Assembly: GCA_030682475.1 (NCBI GenBank)
Contig: JAUXOA010000082.1
Span: 1 to 60,445 of the forward strand
Direction: 5' to 3'
DNA: 60,445 bases
Origin: Rhodoferax sp.
GTDB lineage: Bacteria; Pseudomonadota; Gammaproteobacteria; Burkholderiales; Burkholderiaceae_C
Part shown: in pieces, positions 49,928-59,626 of the stretch
How the letters are laid out: each line of letters starts with the position of its first letter
Position numbering within the stretch: the first letter of the stretch is position 1
Notes under the pieces: generated by a model
Seen by the model: only the letters and a program-made list of their open reading frames with translations
What the model was told of the DNA's origin: nothing
Database searches by the model: none
Position numbers and translations under genes: made by a program

Positions 49928-50533
49928 ATGGATGAAGGCGTCATCAAGTACAGCAGCGAACGGGTCGCCGGGCAGGTCACCGTCTCGGCGGCGCTGCAGC
50001 AACTCAACGCGGCACGTACCAAGCTGTTTGAACTCGGCCTCATCGGCGCCTACCCCAATGGCATCGGCTACGGCAACCTGAGCCTGCGCCAAGCCGGCAC
50101 GCAGTTTGTCATCAGCGCCAGCGCCACCGGCGCCGATCACACCTTGCGCAGCGACCAGTTCTGTCTGGTTGAAGCGTTTTCCATCGAGCGCAACTCAGTG
50201 CGCTCGCGCGGCGCCTTGCCCGCCTCGTCTGAATCCATGACCCATGGCGCCATCTACCTGGCCAACCCGGCCGTGCAGTGTGTGATCCACGTCCACAGCC
50301 TGCCACTGTTTGAGGCCTTGCTGGCGCAAGGCGCCGCGCGCACCGGTGCCGACATCGCGTATGGCACGCCGGCCATGGCACAGGCGGTGATGCAACTGGT
50401 GCAGGCGCAGCCCGTGCTGCCGGTGCTGTTCGTCATGGCCGGGCATGACGAGGGCGTGGTCGCCTATGGTGCCGACGTTGCGTCGGTAACCGCGCTGCTT
50501 ATCGATACTTTGAATAGGATTGAACCCACATGA
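49928..50533 (+). CDS. class II aldolase/adducin family protein, probable methylthioribulose-1-phosphate aldolase (Ald2-like)
   Basis: A 201-residue zinc aldolase. The acid/base Glu is in SSESMTH near 99; zinc ligands are HVHS near 120 and the later His in MAGHDEGVVAYG. Gene order mtnA-aldolase-mtnP is that of the DHAP shunt described in Rhodospirillum and E. coli, in which the enzyme splits methylthioribulose 1-phosphate to dihydroxyacetone phosphate and methylthioacetaldehyde. A MtnB-type dehydratase is the alternative, but no other classic methionine-salvage genes are present here. The start is the ATG at 49928 after GCGGGGAGCGG. Confidence 0.88.
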   Translation: MDEGVIKYSSERVAGQVTVSAALQQLNAARTKLFELGLIGAYPNGIGYGNLSLRQAGTQFVISASATGADHTLRSDQFCLVEAFSIERNSVRSRGALPASSESMTHGAIYLANPAVQCVIHVHSLPLFEALLAQGAARTGADIAYGTPAMAQAVMQLVQAQPVLPVLFVMAGHDEGVVAYGADVASVTALLIDTLNRIEPT

Positions 50534-51291
50534 CTCGAATTGGCATCATCGGCGGCAGCGGCCTGGACAACCCCGACATTCTTGACCACCCGCAAGACCT
50601 GCTCGTCAGTACCGCCTTTGGCGCACCCTCGGCGCCCCTCAAATCGGGGAGAATCGGCGGCGTCGATGTGCTGCTGCTGGCGCGCCATGGTCGCCAGCAC
50701 ACCATTCCCCCGACCCAGGTTAATTACCGCGCCAACATCCAGGCCCTCAAGGACGCTGGTTGCACCCACATCCTGGCCACCACGGCGGTAGGCTCGCTGC
50801 GTCAGGAAATCCGGCGCGGCGACCTCGTCATCATCGACCAGTTCATCGACTTCACCAAACAGCGTGCCATGAGTTTTCACGCGTCGTTTGCGCCGCACCA
50901 GCCGGTACACACGCCCATGGCCGAGCCCTTCGATGCGGCCCTGCGCGCCATCCTGGCCGATGTTTGCGCGAAGCATGGCTTCCCCTTTCACGGCACCGGA
51001 ACGGTGGTCACTATTGAAGGCCCGCGCTTTTCAACCCGCGCCGAATCCAGAATGTTTCGCGCCTGGGGTGCCGACATCATCAACATGTCGGTGGCGACCG
51101 AAGCCGCGCTGGCCAATGAGGCGGGGATTCCCTACGCCGCCGTGGCCATGAGCACCGACTACGACTGCTGGAAAACCGACGAGGAACCGGTTAGCTGGGA
51201 CGCGATTCTGGCGGTGTTCAACGAGAACGCCAAGAAGGTGAGCACGCTGCTGATCGACGCCATTGCGAAGGTGGTCAAGCTGCCTGCTTGA
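50530..51291 (+). CDS. mtnP: S-methyl-5'-thioadenosine phosphorylase
   Basis: Cleaves methylthioadenosine with phosphate to adenine and methylthioribose 1-phosphate. Of 253 residues, it has GIIGGSGLDNPDIL at the start, LLARHGRQHTIPPTQVNYRA near 50, and EGPRFSTRAESRMFRAWGAD near 160. The C-terminal CWKTDEEPVSWD is family-typical. The start overlaps the aldolase stop (ATGA). Confidence 0.96.
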   Translation: MTRIGIIGGSGLDNPDILDHPQDLLVSTAFGAPSAPLKSGRIGGVDVLLLARHGRQHTIPPTQVNYRANIQALKDAGCTHILATTAVGSLRQEIRRGDLVIIDQFIDFTKQRAMSFHASFAPHQPVHTPMAEPFDAALRAILADVCAKHGFPFHGTGTVVTIEGPRFSTRAESRMFRAWGADIINMSVATEAALANEAGIPYAAVAMSTDYDCWKTDEEPVSWDAILAVFNENAKKVSTLLIDAIAKVVKLPA

Positions 51292-51517
51292 GCCCGCTGG
51301 CTGCTCGACACCAGAGAGTCCGCGTTGTATTGACGGTCGGCTTTGCAGCGGGAACGGACAGTCATAACACCAGGCTACCGAGTGCATCCAGCGGGCTGGG
51401 GGCCGCGTTGCGCGCTGCGTTTGGGAAGCCATGCACGGCGCACAAAATGCGTCTGCATGACGGCGTGATGGAGGTCCATATTTGTGTTTTCTGCAATGGT
51501 TGCAGCCTGAGTTCACC

Positions 51518-51679
51518 GCAAGCCCGGTCATAATCCGATCAAACAAATGGGGTGCAGCTTTCAAACCCCTATCGCGACCGCCTCAGCAAGCGGTTCAGTC
51601 CAACATGGTTTATCAGCCGCAGGAGGTGTTCTTGGTTTCAATCAGCATTGCAGCGCGGCGGATAAACGCTAATCGTTAG
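51518..51679 (+). repeat. attI-like integron site, copy B
   Basis: Second copy of the 162-bp sequence at 29551-29712, in the same orientation, ending CTAATCGTTAGAC (GTTAGAC fits GTTRRRY). A cassette gene begins 12 bases later. On the minus strand it holds MKAAPHLFDRIMTGLA, matching copy A up to the limit of the repeat. The stretch 51292-51517 between mtnP and this site shows no gene. Confidence 0.6.
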
Positions 51680-51691
51680 ACATTCAAATCC

Positions 51692-52267
51692 ATGGCTACC
51701 AATTTCTTCTACGTTTATGCGCTGAAAGATCCTAGAGTATCGCCAGCGCTCGCCTTTTACATTGGCAAGGGCACGGGCAGTCGTGCCTTCGACCATCTTG
51801 TTACGCCTGACGCAACCAAGAAATACGCTCGGATTAAGGAGATTTTTGCATCAGGCGCAAAGCCAATAGTTGATATCCTCGTAGAAGACCTCACAGAGGC
51901 TCAAGCGCTACGTCTTGAAGCAGAATTGATAGCAGCATTTGGAACAACTGAAACCGGCGGGTTGCTTACTAATGCAGTTGTGCCTTCCGGTTTGGGCGGC
52001 AAGCAGCGAAAAGACATCGTGGTCCCACAGGGGTGCGTCGAGCGTGCTCAATTGGGACTTCAACTTATGAAGACCGCGATATTCGAGCTTGCTAAGGCTA
52101 ACGCGGGTGGCATCACCAATTCTGACGCAGCCAGCCTCCTCGGTCTTCGTAGCGATTACCGTGGCAAACAGAAAGATTATCTTTCTTACAGTGTGCTGGG
52201 CTTGCTACTTCGTGAAGGTAAGGTGGCTCGTGAAACAGAGACCCATAAACACAAGGCAAATGTCTGA
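51692..52267 (+). CDS. cassette B1: GIY-YIG nuclease family protein (LEM-3-like)
   Basis: A 191-residue protein. The first 80 residues carry FYVYALKDPR and AFYIGKGTGSRAFDHL, the GIY-YIG strand pair of the LEM-3/ANKLE1 subtype, then EAQALRLEAELIAAFG with the metal-binding Glu. The last 70 residues look like a helical DNA-binding part (NSDAASLLGLRSDYRGKQKD). Probably a DNA endonuclease, by motif. It is the first cassette of the second array. Confidence 0.82.
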   Translation: MATNFFYVYALKDPRVSPALAFYIGKGTGSRAFDHLVTPDATKKYARIKEIFASGAKPIVDILVEDLTEAQALRLEAELIAAFGTTETGGLLTNAVVPSGLGGKQRKDIVVPQGCVERAQLGLQLMKTAIFELAKANAGGITNSDAASLLGLRSDYRGKQKDYLSYSVLGLLLREGKVARETETHKHKANV

Positions 52268-52273
52268 CCCGGC

Positions 52274-52349
52274 GCTCAACCTCGCTCCCTTCGGTCGCTG
52301 GACGCTGCGCGATGAAGCCGCCGCAAGACCGGTGACTTCTACGTTAGAA
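52274..52349 (+). repeat. attC site B1
   Basis: Left core GCTCAAC at 52274-52280 (perfect RYYYAAC), right core CGTTAGAA at 52342-52349. The stem GGACGCTGCGCG with GCCGCCGCAAGACC is like the first array, with mismatches. 76 bp. Confidence 0.85.
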
Positions 52350-52382
52350 GCCGAACCTGGTTGGCAATTTGATGCCAAATAA

Positions 52383-52399
52383 GGTATAGTTTATATACC
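52383..52399. promoter_or_regulatory. palindromic operator before brnT
   Basis: GGTATAGTTTATATACC is an inverted repeat (GGTATA/TATACC) that abuts the brnT ATG. In known BrnTA systems the BrnA antitoxin binds near the promoter and represses it; this palindrome is the obvious candidate. The start codon has no Shine-Dalgarno, so brnT may be leaderless or nearly so. Confidence 0.6.
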
Positions 52400-52663
52400 A
52401 TGAATTCCTTTGAATTTGACGCCGCAAAAAGTGAATCCAATCGCACGAAGCATGGCATCGATTTTGTTGAGGCACAGGGCCTCTGGAATGACCCGATGCT
52501 GCTGGAGATCCCGGTAAAAACTGATGATGAACCGCGGTTTCTCGTGATAGGACTTGTTGATGGGAAACATTGGTCGGCCGTTATTACCTATCGTGGGGCC
52601 AATATTCGATTGATATCCGTTCGTCGCGCACGCACAGAAGAGGTAGCACTTTATGAAAACTAA
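52400..52663 (+). CDS. brnT: cassette B2: BrnT ribonuclease toxin
   Basis: An 87-residue RelE-fold toxin. FEFDAAKSESNRTKHGIDFVEA near the start, with Lys/His, and the C-terminal IRLISVRRARTEEVALYEN are the BrnT pattern, including the catalytic Arg pair. It overlaps brnA by 11 bases. Confidence 0.92.
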   Translation: MNSFEFDAAKSESNRTKHGIDFVEAQGLWNDPMLLEIPVKTDDEPRFLVIGLVDGKHWSAVITYRGANIRLISVRRARTEEVALYEN

Positions 52664-52922
52664 AAAATTTGAACAACAGTTTGACGATGGCGTCGACCTT
52701 ACTGCTTCTTTGGACTTATCAAAAGCAAAGCGTGTATTGCAAGAGCAGAAGCGAGTCAATGTCGATTTTCCAACTTGGATGATTGACTCCCTGGATCGTG
52801 AAGCCAACAAACTCGGGGTTACAAGGCAGTCTGTGATTAAGGTCTGGCTTGCGGAGCGTCTTGAAGCAACCACTTCCAACTTGCCGTTCCAACGGACGCG
52901 CGCCGGTGCCGCGCACCGCTGA
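52653..52922 (+). CDS. brnA: cassette B2: BrnA antitoxin
   Basis: An 89-residue antitoxin with a ribbon-helix-helix C-terminal domain (KRVNVDFPTWMIDSLDREAN then KLGVTRQSVIKVWLAERL). The last 15 residues (SNLPFQRTRAGAAHR) are encoded by the attC arm that follows, so the stop codon lies inside the recombination site. Confidence 0.92.
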   Translation: MKTKKFEQQFDDGVDLTASLDLSKAKRVLQEQKRVNVDFPTWMIDSLDREANKLGVTRQSVIKVWLAERLEATTSNLPFQRTRAGAAHR

Positions 52923-52932
52923 ACTTCACTAC
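52887..52932 (+). repeat. attC site B2, right end broken
   Basis: Left core TTCCAAC and stem GGACGCGCGCCGG / CCGCGCACCGC are present. The right end reads CTTCACTACAAGG where CTTCTACGTT is expected. The array appears to end here by deletion or recombination. The following 52933-53141 shows no gene I can support. Confidence 0.65.
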
Positions 52933-53141
52933 AAGGGCTTCACCACCTTTGGCAAACAGAAATCCATCGTGGCAAGCTGCCGGAAGAGTTATCGGCGTCT
53001 GTCGGTGGGGGGTGAACCCGGTTGGCCATTGAATGGTCGATCAATCTCGTCGCCATCGGCGCCGATGACTCAAACCCTCATGCATGGCACGGACGGTTTC
53101 CCGTTTTGGGCCGAGCGGTGCCGTCACAGCCGCTGGGCGTC

Positions 53142-53345
53142 TCAGCAGTGATATCGGAGTTGTGCGATCAGAAGGGCATCGCCTTCGACCTTGTAGACCA
53201 CGCGGTGTTCGTCTGTCATCCGGCGAGACCAAAAACCAGCGAGCGCGTGCTTGAGCGGCTCGGGTTTGCCAATGCCTTCCAATGGCTCACGCTGTATCTC
53301 TCGAATCAGCTTGTTGATGCGCTCGACCATTTTGCGATCAAGCTC
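53142..53345 (-). pseudogene. yoeB: YoeB toxin, N-terminus lost
   Basis: The minus-strand frame ends with ERINKLIREIQREPLEGIGK, PEPLKHALAGFWSRRMTDEH and RVVYKVEGDALLIAQLRYHC. That is nearly all of a YoeB/Txe toxin with its catalytic Glu, Arg and His-Tyr tail. The first 20 or so residues of the family are missing; the frame runs instead into sequence between this gene and fadD. No YefM antitoxin is present. The junction near 53345-53380 is probably a rearrangement point. Confidence 0.75.
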
Positions 53346-53382
53346 CGGCCTACTATTTGCGCCAGCGGATCGTTGCGTTAGC

Positions 53383-55062
53383 CTACTTGTCGCGCAGTTC
53401 CCGGCGCAGAATTTTGCCAACCGGGGTTTTCGGCAAATCGGCGCGGAACTCGACGACCTTGGGCTGCTTGTAGCCGGTGAAATTTTCCTTGCAGTAGGCA
53501 CGCACCTGCGCCTCGCTCAGGTCCGGGTTTTTCTTGACAATCACCAGCTTGACGGCCTCACCGGTTTTTTCGTCCGGAACACCGACGCAGGCACACTCCA
53601 ATACACCCTCCAGTTGGGCCACGACATCTTCCAGCTCGGTCGGGTAGACGTTGAAGCCACTGACCAGAATCATGTCCTTCTTGCGATCCACTATTTTGAA
53701 AAATCCGCGTTCATCCATCAGCCCAATGTCACCCGACTTGAAGAAGCCGTCCGCAGTCATGGCCTTGGCGGTGTCATCAGGTCGCTGCCAGTAACCCGCC
53801 ATCACCTGGGGGCCTTTGATGGCAATCTCACCCAACTGGCCGATAGCAAGCTCGTTACCGTCATCGTCCAGCAGTTTCATGTAAGTGCTCGGTAGAGGCA
53901 CACCGATGGTGCCAGTAAATTCCTTGGCTGTCACCGGGTTGCAACTGGCCGATGGCGAGGTCTCCGACAGACCATAGCCCTCGCAAATCGGACACCCGGT
54001 TTTTTCAAACCACAGCTTGGCCACGCTGCTTTGGACCGCCGTACCGCCACCGACCGAGACTTTGAGATGACTCCAGTCAACAGTATTGAAATCCGGGTGA
54101 TTGGCCAGTCCATTGAACAAGGTATTGACAGCGGGGAAACTGTGGAAGGTGTGCTTGGACAGCTCCTTGAGAACGGCCGACAAGTCACGCGGATTGGGAA
54201 TCAAAATCAGCTTGCCACCGGTGCGCATGGACAACATCATGCCCACGGTAAAAGCGAAAATATGGTACAGCGGCAAAGCGCAGACACTGGTCGGCTGCTC
54301 ACTGGCTGGCACCAGCTTCATGGCGGGCTGATTCCAGGCTTCAGACTGGAGTACATTGGCGATGACGTTGCGATGCAACAGCACAGCACCTTTGGAGACA
54401 CCGGTGGTGCCCCCGGTGTATTGCAGTACCGCCACGTCATCGGGCTTGGTATCGACCGCTCTGACCGAGCCCCGGGTTCCCTGGGCCACCGCCTCGTTGA
54501 AGCGCACGGCGCCGGCCAAGTTGTAGGGGAGCACCATCTTTTTGACATGGCGCACCACGTAGTTGACCAACGCGCCCTTGAGCAGGCCCAACTGATCGCC
54601 CATGGCGCACAGCACCACATGCTTGACCGGCGTGGCTGTTATGCACTTTTCAAGCGTGGCGGCAAAATTTTCGAGAATGACAATGGCCTTGGAGCCGGAG
54701 TCCTTGAGCTGGTGCTCCAGCTCTCGCGGCGTGTACAGCGGGTTGACATTCACCAGCACATAGCCCGCGCGCAGAATGGCGGCCACGGCAACCGGGTACT
54801 GGGGCACGTTGGGCATCATGATGGCCACGCGATCGCCCTGTGCCAGGCCAAGACTCTGCAAATAGGCAGCAAAGGCCTGGCTGAGACTGTCGGTTTGAGC
54901 GTAGGTCACATCCTTGCCCATGAAGCTGTAGGCCGTTCGACTGGCGTACTTCTTGAAGCTCTCCTCCATCAAGGCCACCAGGGACGGATACTGTGATGTG
55001 TCCAAGTCGGCGGGGACACCTTCCGGATAGCTCTTGAGCCAAATACGATCTGTCATTGTCAT
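53383..55062 (-). CDS. fadD: long-chain-fatty-acid--CoA ligase
   Basis: Activates fatty acids to acyl-CoA. Of 559 residues, the AMP-binding loop YTGGTTGVSKGAV is near 214, EGYGLSETSPSA near 360, and GDIGLMDERGFFKIVDRKKD near 440. The final Lys block TPVGKILRRELRDK is intact. An alternative start two codons later (MTDRIWLKS) is equally good. Confidence 0.96.
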   Translation of the reverse strand: MTMTDRIWLKSYPEGVPADLDTSQYPSLVALMEESFKKYASRTAYSFMGKDVTYAQTDSLSQAFAAYLQSLGLAQGDRVAIMMPNVPQYPVAVAAILRAGYVLVNVNPLYTPRELEHQLKDSGSKAIVILENFAATLEKCITATPVKHVVLCAMGDQLGLLKGALVNYVVRHVKKMVLPYNLAGAVRFNEAVAQGTRGSVRAVDTKPDDVAVLQYTGGTTGVSKGAVLLHRNVIANVLQSEAWNQPAMKLVPASEQPTSVCALPLYHIFAFTVGMMLSMRTGGKLILIPNPRDLSAVLKELSKHTFHSFPAVNTLFNGLANHPDFNTVDWSHLKVSVGGGTAVQSSVAKLWFEKTGCPICEGYGLSETSPSASCNPVTAKEFTGTIGVPLPSTYMKLLDDDGNELAIGQLGEIAIKGPQVMAGYWQRPDDTAKAMTADGFFKSGDIGLMDERGFFKIVDRKKDMILVSGFNVYPTELEDVVAQLEGVLECACVGVPDEKTGEAVKLVIVKKNPDLSEAQVRAYCKENFTGYKQPKVVEFRADLPKTPVGKILRRELRDK

Positions 55063-55133
55063 GTCTCCAAAATCTTGAATTAGCGGCGGTATTTTCGCCC
55101 CGGGTACAGCTCTTGATGGCTGTGTTTTCTTAA

Positions 55134-56555
55134 TCAGGTTTTCAGCGCGGTCAGTACTTCGTCCAGCATCTTCCTGGCGTCGCCAAACAGCATGCGGTTA
55201 TTCTCTTTGTAAAACAGCGGGTTGTCCACCCCGGCGTAGCCCGAGGCCATGCTGCGCTTCATGACGATGGAGGTCTTGGCCTTCCAGACTTCGAGCACCG
55301 GCATGCCGGCAATCGGGCTGCTCGGGTCGTCCTGGGCGCCGGGATTGACGATGTCGTTGGCGCCAATCACCATCACCACGTCGGTGGCGGGGAAGTCCTC
55401 GTTCAACTCGTCCATTTCGAACACGATGTCATACGGCACCTTGGCCTCGGCCAGCAGCACGTTCATGTGGCCCGGCATGCGCCCGGCCACCGGGTGAATG
55501 CCAAAGCGCACCTTGACGCCCTTCTCGCGCAGATGCCGCGTGATCTCAAACACGGTGTGCTGCGCCTGCGCCACCGCCATGCCGTAGCCGGGAACAATGA
55601 TCACGCTCTTGGCTTCACGCAGCAGTTCGGCGGTCTCGCTGGCGTTCACCGGGATCACCTCGCCCGCTGCTTGTGCCGCGCCACCGGCCGCCTTCGGTTT
55701 GGCGCTGGTGGTGCCGAAACCGCCCGCAATCACGCTGATGAAGCTGCGGTTCATGGCCGTGCACATGATGTAGGACAGGATCGCGCCGCTGGAGCCGACC
55801 AGGGCACCGGTGACGATCAGCAAGTCATTCGACAGCATGAAGCCGGTGGCGGCGGCGGCCCAACCCGAGTAGCTGTTGAGCATGGACACCACCACCGGCA
55901 TGTCGGCGCCGCCGATGGCCATCACCATGTGGATGCCGAACAGCAGCGCAATCACGGTCATCACGATCAGCGGTGTCATGCCGGCGCTCAGGGACTCAGC
56001 CTGCAAAAAGTCACGTGCGAAATAGATCACCAGCAGCAGGCCGGCCAGGTTCATCCAGTGCCGCCCCGGCAACAACATCGGGTTACCGCCGATGCGGCCC
56101 GAGAGCTTGCCAAAAGCGATGACGGAGCCGGAGAACGTGATCGAACCGATCAGGATGCCGATGTAGATCTCCATTTGGTGAATCGACTTGGCCGCGCCAA
56201 TGTAGCCCTTCGAAGCCTCGGGGTCGATGTAAGTGGCAAACCCGACCAGCATCGCCGCCAGGCCGACCATGCTGTGCATCAGCGCCACCAGCTCGGGCAT
56301 CTGCGTCATTTTGACGGTACGGGCCGCATACAGTCCGATGCTGGCACCCACCAGCATGGCGCCGACGATCCAGGCATAGTTGAGGACGCCACTCACTTGC
56401 GGGCCGAACACCGTCGCCAGCACGGCAATGGCCATGCCGATCATGCCGTAGAGGTTGCCGCGCAGCGCGGTTTGCTGGTTAGATAAACCGCCCAGGCTCA
56501 AGATGAAAAGAATGGTGGCCCCGATATAGGCCACTGTTGTCAGGCTTACAGACAT
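55134..56555 (-). CDS. pntB: NAD(P) transhydrogenase subunit beta
   Basis: Membrane subunit of the proton-pumping transhydrogenase. Of 473 residues, it has about nine hydrophobic helices in the first 270 residues and a C-terminal NADP-binding domain with [18 protein letters not shown] near 325 and [20 protein letters not shown] near 400. It starts 12 bases after the pntA stop. Confidence 0.97.
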   Translation of the reverse strand: MSVSLTTVAYIGATILFILSLGGLSNQQTALRGNLYGMIGMAIAVLATVFGPQVSGVLNYAWIVGAMLVGASIGLYAARTVKMTQMPELVALMHSMVGLAAMLVGFATYIDPEASKGYIGAAKSIHQMEIYIGILIGSITFSGSVIAFGKLSGRIGGNPMLLPGRHWMNLAGLLLVIYFARDFLQAESLSAGMTPLIVMTVIALLFGIHMVMAIGGADMPVVVSMLNSYSGWAAAATGFMLSNDLLIVTGALVGSSGAILSYIMCTAMNRSFISVIAGGFGTTSAKPKAAGGAAQAAGEVIPVNASETAELLREAKSVIIVPGYGMAVAQAQHTVFEITRHLREKGVKVRFGIHPVAGRMPGHMNVLLAEAKVPYDIVFEMDELNEDFPATDVVMVIGANDIVNPGAQDDPSSPIAGMPVLEVWKAKTSIVMKRSMASGYAGVDNPLFYKENNRMLFGDARKMLDEVLTALKT

Positions 56556-56567
56556 GCGTCGTCTCCC

Positions 56568-58244
56568 TTATTTACGAAACATGGCCAGCATGCGCTGGGT
56601 CACGGCAAAGCCGCCAAACATATTGATGGCGGTGAGCACAATGCCCGCCACCGCCAGCCAGCGTATCCAGTCATCGGGCCGATCCACGGCCCCGGCAATC
56701 GGAGATATTTGCACCAGCGCGCCAATGGCGATGATGCTGCTGATGGCATTGGTCACGCTCATGAGGGGCGTGTGCAAGGCCGGTTTGACGTTCCACACCA
56801 CCATGTAGCCGATAAAGCAGGCCAGTACAAACACGGTGAAATGCGACAGGAATTCCTTCGGCGCGCTGGCACCTATGAGCCAGAACAGCGCCGCTGCCAC
56901 ACCAAATATCACGGCCGCGCGGGCGCCGGATGCCGGTGCGCTGCTTTGACCGTGCCCGCCCTTGGGCTTGGCCACAACGGCAGTCGGCTTGGCCAGCGCT
57001 GGCCAAGCCGACAGTTTGGGTGCCGGGGGCGGCGGCCAGGTGATGCTGCCCTCCTTGACCACCGTGGTACCGCGCAGCACTTCGTCGTCCATGTTGACGT
57101 TGATGATGCCGTCCTTGGTCTTGCACAGCTCTTCGGCCAGACGAAACAGGTTGGTCGCGTACAGGGTGCTGGACTGCGTCGGCAGGCGGCTCGGCAGATC
57201 GCTGTAGCCGATCAGGGTGACGCCGTGCCTGACCACCACGCTGCCGGGTTCGGTCAGTTCACAGTTGCCGCCCTGCTCGGCGGCCATATCGACAATGATG
57301 CTGCCCGGCTTCATGGACTGCACCATCTCGGCGGTAATTAACAGGGGCGCCGGTTTGCCGGGGATCAGCGCGGTGGTGATGATGATGTCCACCTCCTTGG
57401 CCTGCTTGGCAAAGGTGTCGCGCTGGGCCTTCTGGAAACCCTCGCTCATGACCTTGGCGTAACCGCCGACGCCGGTGCCTTCTTCGACGTATTCCACTGG
57501 CACGAATTCGCCGCCCAGGGACTTGATCTGGTCTGCCACCTCAGGGCGTGTGTCGTTGGCCCGCACGATGGCGCCGAGACCGGCTGCCGCACCGATGGCG
57601 GCAAGACCGGCGACACCGGCACCGATCACAAATACCTTGGCTGGCGGCACCTTGCCTGCGGCCGTGATCTGGCCGGTAAAAAACCGACCAAAGTGATGCG
57701 CGGCTTCAATCACGGCGCGGTAGCCGCCAATATTGGCCATCGAGCTCAGCGCATCGAGCTTTTGCGCCCGCGAGATGCGCGGCACGCTGTCCATCGCCAG
57801 CACGGTGGCCCGTCTGGCGGCGAGAAGCTTTAACAGTTCCGGGTTCTGCGCCGGCCAGATAAAGCTCACCAGCGTACTGCCTTCGCGCATCAGCGCCACT
57901 TCGTCCGCCGTGGGGCCGCGCACCTTGAACACGATGTCCGATGTGGCCCACAACGGAGCCGCTCCTTCGACCACCGTGGCACCGGCGGCGCGGTAGGCCT
58001 CGTCGCTCACATTGGCGCCATTCCCGGCACCCGATTCCACTGCCACGGAGAAGCCAAGTTTGATGAGCTTTTCTACCACCTCGGGCACCGTCGCCACGCG
58101 CTTTTCGCCTGGAAAAATTTCGCGCGGAACGCCAATGCGCTGCCCCGTTTTGGGTGATTCAATCAAGGAAGGAGGGGCCATCTCGGGGGTGTCGACAGCA
58201 CGGTTTTCTCCCACTGTATTTTCAGCAGGTACACCTATCAGCAT
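56568..58244 (-). CDS. pntA: NAD(P) transhydrogenase subunit alpha
   Basis: The NAD-binding and membrane-anchor subunit, here a single 558-residue protein as in E. coli rather than split. After about 36 extra N-terminal residues comes [19 protein letters not shown]. The NAD fold [20 protein letters not shown] is near 208. The last 130 residues hold the membrane helices ([16 protein letters not shown]). A Pro/Ala linker separates the parts. The N-terminal extension is unusual; a later start at residue 21 (MAPPSLIE, Met at position 22) is possible. Confidence 0.96.
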   Translation of the reverse strand: MLIGVPAENTVGENRAVDTPEMAPPSLIESPKTGQRIGVPREIFPGEKRVATVPEVVEKLIKLGFSVAVESGAGNGANVSDEAYRAAGATVVEGAAPLWATSDIVFKVRGPTADEVALMREGSTLVSFIWPAQNPELLKLLAARRATVLAMDSVPRISRAQKLDALSSMANIGGYRAVIEAAHHFGRFFTGQITAAGKVPPAKVFVIGAGVAGLAAIGAAAGLGAIVRANDTRPEVADQIKSLGGEFVPVEYVEEGTGVGGYAKVMSEGFQKAQRDTFAKQAKEVDIIITTALIPGKPAPLLITAEMVQSMKPGSIIVDMAAEQGGNCELTEPGSVVVRHGVTLIGYSDLPSRLPTQSSTLYATNLFRLAEELCKTKDGIINVNMDDEVLRGTTVVKEGSITWPPPPAPKLSAWPALAKPTAVVAKPKGGHGQSSAPASGARAAVIFGVAAALFWLIGASAPKEFLSHFTVFVLACFIGYMVVWNVKPALHTPLMSVTNAISSIIAIGALVQISPIAGAVDRPDDWIRWLAVAGIVLTAINMFGGFAVTQRMLAMFRK

Positions 58245-58384
58245 GGGGCGACTCCTTGTTTGGTTAAATTTATAGCTGGCCGCAAGCTTACATCAGTTCT
58301 ATTCCCCCTCCCTAACGAGCCCTGACTCTCGTGTCGTCGGTTTGCCGGGTACTTGGTGGCCGCGTGATCTGCGCATAATCCGGA

Positions 58385-59500
58385 ATGGACAAGCAGCACA
58401 GTGGGCAACGCGTGGTGGTCGGTTTGAGCGGTGGCGTGGACTCGGCGGTGACCGCCTGGCTGCTGAAACAGCAAGGCTACGAGGTCATCGGCATCTTCAT
58501 GAAGAACTGGGAAGATGACGACGACTCAGCGTATTGCTCCTCGAATATTGATTTTGTGGACGCCGCTGCGGTGGCCGATGTGATTGGCATCGAGATTGAA
58601 CACGTCAACTTTGCCGCCGAATACAAAGACCGCGTGTTTGCCGAGTTTCTGCGCGAGTACCAGGCCGGGCGCACGCCGAACCCCGACATCCTGTGCAATG
58701 CCGAGATCAAATTCAAGGCTTTTCTGGACCATGCGCTGCGCCTGGGGGCGCAAAAAATTGCCACCGGACATTACGCGCGGGTTCGGCTCAATGCCGCAAC
58801 CGGCAAGCACCAATTGCTCAAGGGTCTTGACCCGTCCAAGGACCAGAGCTATTTTCTGCACCGACTCAACCAGGCCCAGTTGTCCAAAACGCTGTTCCCG
58901 GTGGGCGAGTTGCACAAGACCGAGGTGCGCCGCATTGCCCTGGAGATCGGCCTGCCCAACGCCAAAAAGAAAGACTCGACCGGCATCTGCTTCATTGGCG
59001 AGCGGCCGTTTCGTGACTTCCTGAACCGCTACATTGCCAAAGAGCCCGGCCCGGTCAAGGATGAAAAAGGCCGCACCATCGGCCAGCATGTGGGCTTGAG
59101 CTTCTACACCCTGGGCCAGCGCCAGGGCTTGGGCATTGGTGGCATCAAGGCCAAGGGCGCACAAAAGGGTGGCGGTGAGCACGCCCCCTGGTTTGTGGCG
59201 CGCAAGGAGCTGGAAAAAAACACGCTGTGGGTGGTGCAGGGGCACGAGCACCCCTGGCTCCAGTCGCGCGCCTTGACGGCGCAAGACGCCAGTTGGGTCG
59301 CCGGCGCAGCCCCGGCGGCTGGCCAGTTGGCGGCCAAAACCCGCTATCGCCAGGCTGATGCGCCCTGTACGCTGACCGTGGCGGCAGACCAGGCTTTCAG
59401 CCTGAAATTTACCGAGCCCCAATGGGCCGTCACGCCCGGTCAGTCTGCCGTCCTCTATGACGGCGAGGTCTGCCTGGGCGGTGGCGTGATTGCCGCTTGA
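58385..59500 (+). CDS. mnmA: tRNA-specific 2-thiouridylase MnmA
   Basis: Makes 2-thiouridine at the wobble position of tRNA for Glu, Gln and Lys. Of 371 residues, the PP-loop SGGVDS is near 16, the first catalytic Cys in [12 protein letters not shown] near 104, and the second in [13 protein letters not shown] near 201. The gene is monocistronic by position and is followed by a hairpin. Confidence 0.97.
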   Translation: MDKQHSGQRVVVGLSGGVDSAVTAWLLKQQGYEVIGIFMKNWEDDDDSAYCSSNIDFVDAAAVADVIGIEIEHVNFAAEYKDRVFAEFLREYQAGRTPNPDILCNAEIKFKAFLDHALRLGAQKIATGHYARVRLNAATGKHQLLKGLDPSKDQSYFLHRLNQAQLSKTLFPVGELHKTEVRRIALEIGLPNAKKKDSTGICFIGERPFRDFLNRYIAKEPGPVKDEKGRTIGQHVGLSFYTLGQRQGLGIGGIKAKGAQKGGGEHAPWFVARKELEKNTLWVVQGHEHPWLQSRALTAQDASWVAGAAPAAGQLAAKTRYRQADAPCTLTVAADQAFSLKFTEPQWAVTPGQSAVLYDGEVCLGGGVIAA

Positions 59501-59556
59501 TTCACGCGCTGGCTTGATATGCTACTGTTTTCATAGCTTCTTGCGCTTGATTGACA

Positions 59557-59579
59557 AGGACTAAAGGCCATTTAGTCCT
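59557..59579 (+). terminator. hairpin after mnmA
   Basis: AGGACTAAA, loop GGCCA, TTTAGTCCT: a nine-base perfect stem followed by AATAT. It sits within a stretch (from about 59518) that resembles a dispersed repeat of Comamonadaceae. Likely a terminator. Confidence 0.6.
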
Positions 59580-59626
59580 AATATGCCCAACGTCTGCCAA
59601 ACCTGCACCACCTTGGCCGTGACCTC

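Noticed and set aside
48730-50043. 437-codon frame on the minus strand
   Set aside because: Antisense to mtnA and the aldolase gene; composition (Gly/Val/His/Arg-rich) is that of a shadow frame.
49538-50140. 200-codon frame on the minus strand
   Set aside because: Runs antisense across the mtnA-aldolase junction with biased Arg/Ser content; shadow frame.
53022-53381. 119-codon frame on the plus strand opposite the YoeB remnant
   Set aside because: The second half is antisense to YoeB and the first half matches nothing I recognise.
55467-56486. 339-codon His/Gly-rich frame on the plus strand
   Set aside because: Antisense to pntB; the His richness comes from reverse-reading Met codons.
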